DNA of 6,245 nt from Pseudomonadota bacterium. GTDB lineage: Bacteria; Pseudomonadota; Gammaproteobacteria; Xanthomonadales; Xanthomonadaceae. Shown piece by piece: positions 5,800 through 6,245 of the stretch; position 1 is the first letter of the stretch, and each line of letters opens with the position of its first letter. The notes under the pieces are model-generated. The model made no database searches. It saw nothing but the letters and a program-made list of their open reading frames with translations, and was not told where the DNA came from. Both the position numbers and the translations under genes were made by a program. The stretch covers positions 1 through 6,245 of the forward strand of contig JAEXRB010000258.1 in NCBI GenBank assembly GCA_023438325.1, written 5' to 3'.

Positions 5800-6245
5800 T
5801 CAGGCTGCCGCGCCGTTGCGCAGCAACACGACGGTGATGTTGTCCGAGCCGCCGCCGTCGAGTGCACTGAGAACGAGCTGGTCGACACATTCCTGGGCGG
5901 AAAGATCGGTTTTGGCGAGGATGGTCGCGATGGTGGCGTCGTCCACTTCTTCGGTCAGCCCATCGCTGCAAAGCAGGAGTTGCATTGCCGGCTTCAGTTC
6001 CCCCTGGATCACTTCAACCTTCAGCGAGAGCGGATCGGTGACGCCCAGTGCCTGAGTGATGACGTTGCGATGCGGGTGGCTGCGCGCTTGTTCGGGCGTA
6101 ATGGCCCCTTGATCGATCAATTCCTGCACGTAAGAGTGATCCTGGGAAAGCTGGTGCAGGCGGCCATCCCACAGATAGATGCGGCTGTCGCCGACCCAGG
6201 CGATCTCGAAACGCGAATCGACCACGCGCGCCGCCACCACGGTAG
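5800..6245 (-). CDS. PP2C-family serine/threonine protein phosphatase, C-terminal part (5' partial)
   Basis: Predicted metal-dependent (Mn/Mg) cytoplasmic phosphatase that removes phosphate from Ser/Thr residues of proteins, usually opposing a Hanks-type kinase. About 148 codons are present. The frame is open to the window edge and reads T-V-V-A-A-R, matching the GTTVVA strand inside PP2C domains, so GTG6240 is internal and the N-terminal third lies outside the window. Motifs visible in order: WVGDSRIYL, LSQDHS, GAITPEQA, HPHRNVITQALG, LLLCSDGLTEEV and GGGSDNITVVLL. These supply the conserved C-terminal metal-binding aspartates (SDG and SDN). The product ends RNGAAA soon after the last domain strand, so it is a stand-alone phosphatase domain with no C-terminal extension. 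The motifs fit bacterial PppA/Stp-type enzymes. A 168-bp gap separates it from DUF1800, so a shared transcript is possible but not shown. The partner kinase is not in this window. Confidence 0.92.
   Translation of the reverse strand, partial: TVVAARVVDSRFEIAWVGDSRIYLWDGRLHQLSQDHSYVQELIDQGAITPEQARSHPHRNVITQALGVTDPLSLKVEVIQGELKPAMQLLLCSDGLTEEVDDATIATILAKTDLSAQECVDQLVLSALDGGGSDNITVVLLRNGAAA

Overview
The window is about 6.2 kb of GC-rich, gene-dense bacterial chromosome. Protein style, base composition and the adjacent DUF1800/DUF1501 pair suggest a gammaproteobacterium near the Xanthomonadales (Xanthomonas/Lysobacter/Rhodanobacter-like). That placement is a judgement from protein resemblance, not a search result. 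I see no rRNA, tRNA, insertion sequence, CRISPR array, phage gene or integration scar. Composition looks even, so nothing points to recent transfer.

Layout. Positions 1-2458 hold two plus-strand genes. The first encodes an exported calcineurin-like metallophosphoesterase in three parts (SdrD_B-like Ca-loop domain, catalytic core, MetallophosC tail); its 5' end lies outside the window. Its stop overlaps the start of the second gene, a GlpQ-type glycerophosphodiester phosphodiesterase, in TGATG, so the two look translationally coupled. Only 15 bases then separate this unit from a convergent minus-strand unit. A 6-bp inverted repeat spans that gap but has no U-tract in either direction.

The minus-strand unit, read from the right, begins with the C-terminal part of a PP2C-family Ser/Thr phosphatase whose N-terminus is outside the window. 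A 167-bp gap with three short inverted repeats follows. Next come a DUF1800 protein (582 aa, no signal peptide) and, 17 bases on, a DUF1501 protein (463 aa, twin-arginine signal).

How they may work together. The DUF1800-DUF1501 pair is a widespread two-gene module of unknown biochemical role. DUF1501 belongs to the alkaline phosphatase/sulfatase-like superfamily, and this copy keeps Asp/His motifs that could bind metal. Four of the five genes are therefore phosphoester hydrolases or have a related fold. The plus-strand pair plausibly acts in phosphodiester or glycerophosphodiester breakdown. Any link between the two convergent units is conjecture. I found no clearly novel system. The most useful leads are the uncharacterised DUF1800/DUF1501 pair, in which only one partner carries an export signal, and the paired inverted repeats just upstream of it.
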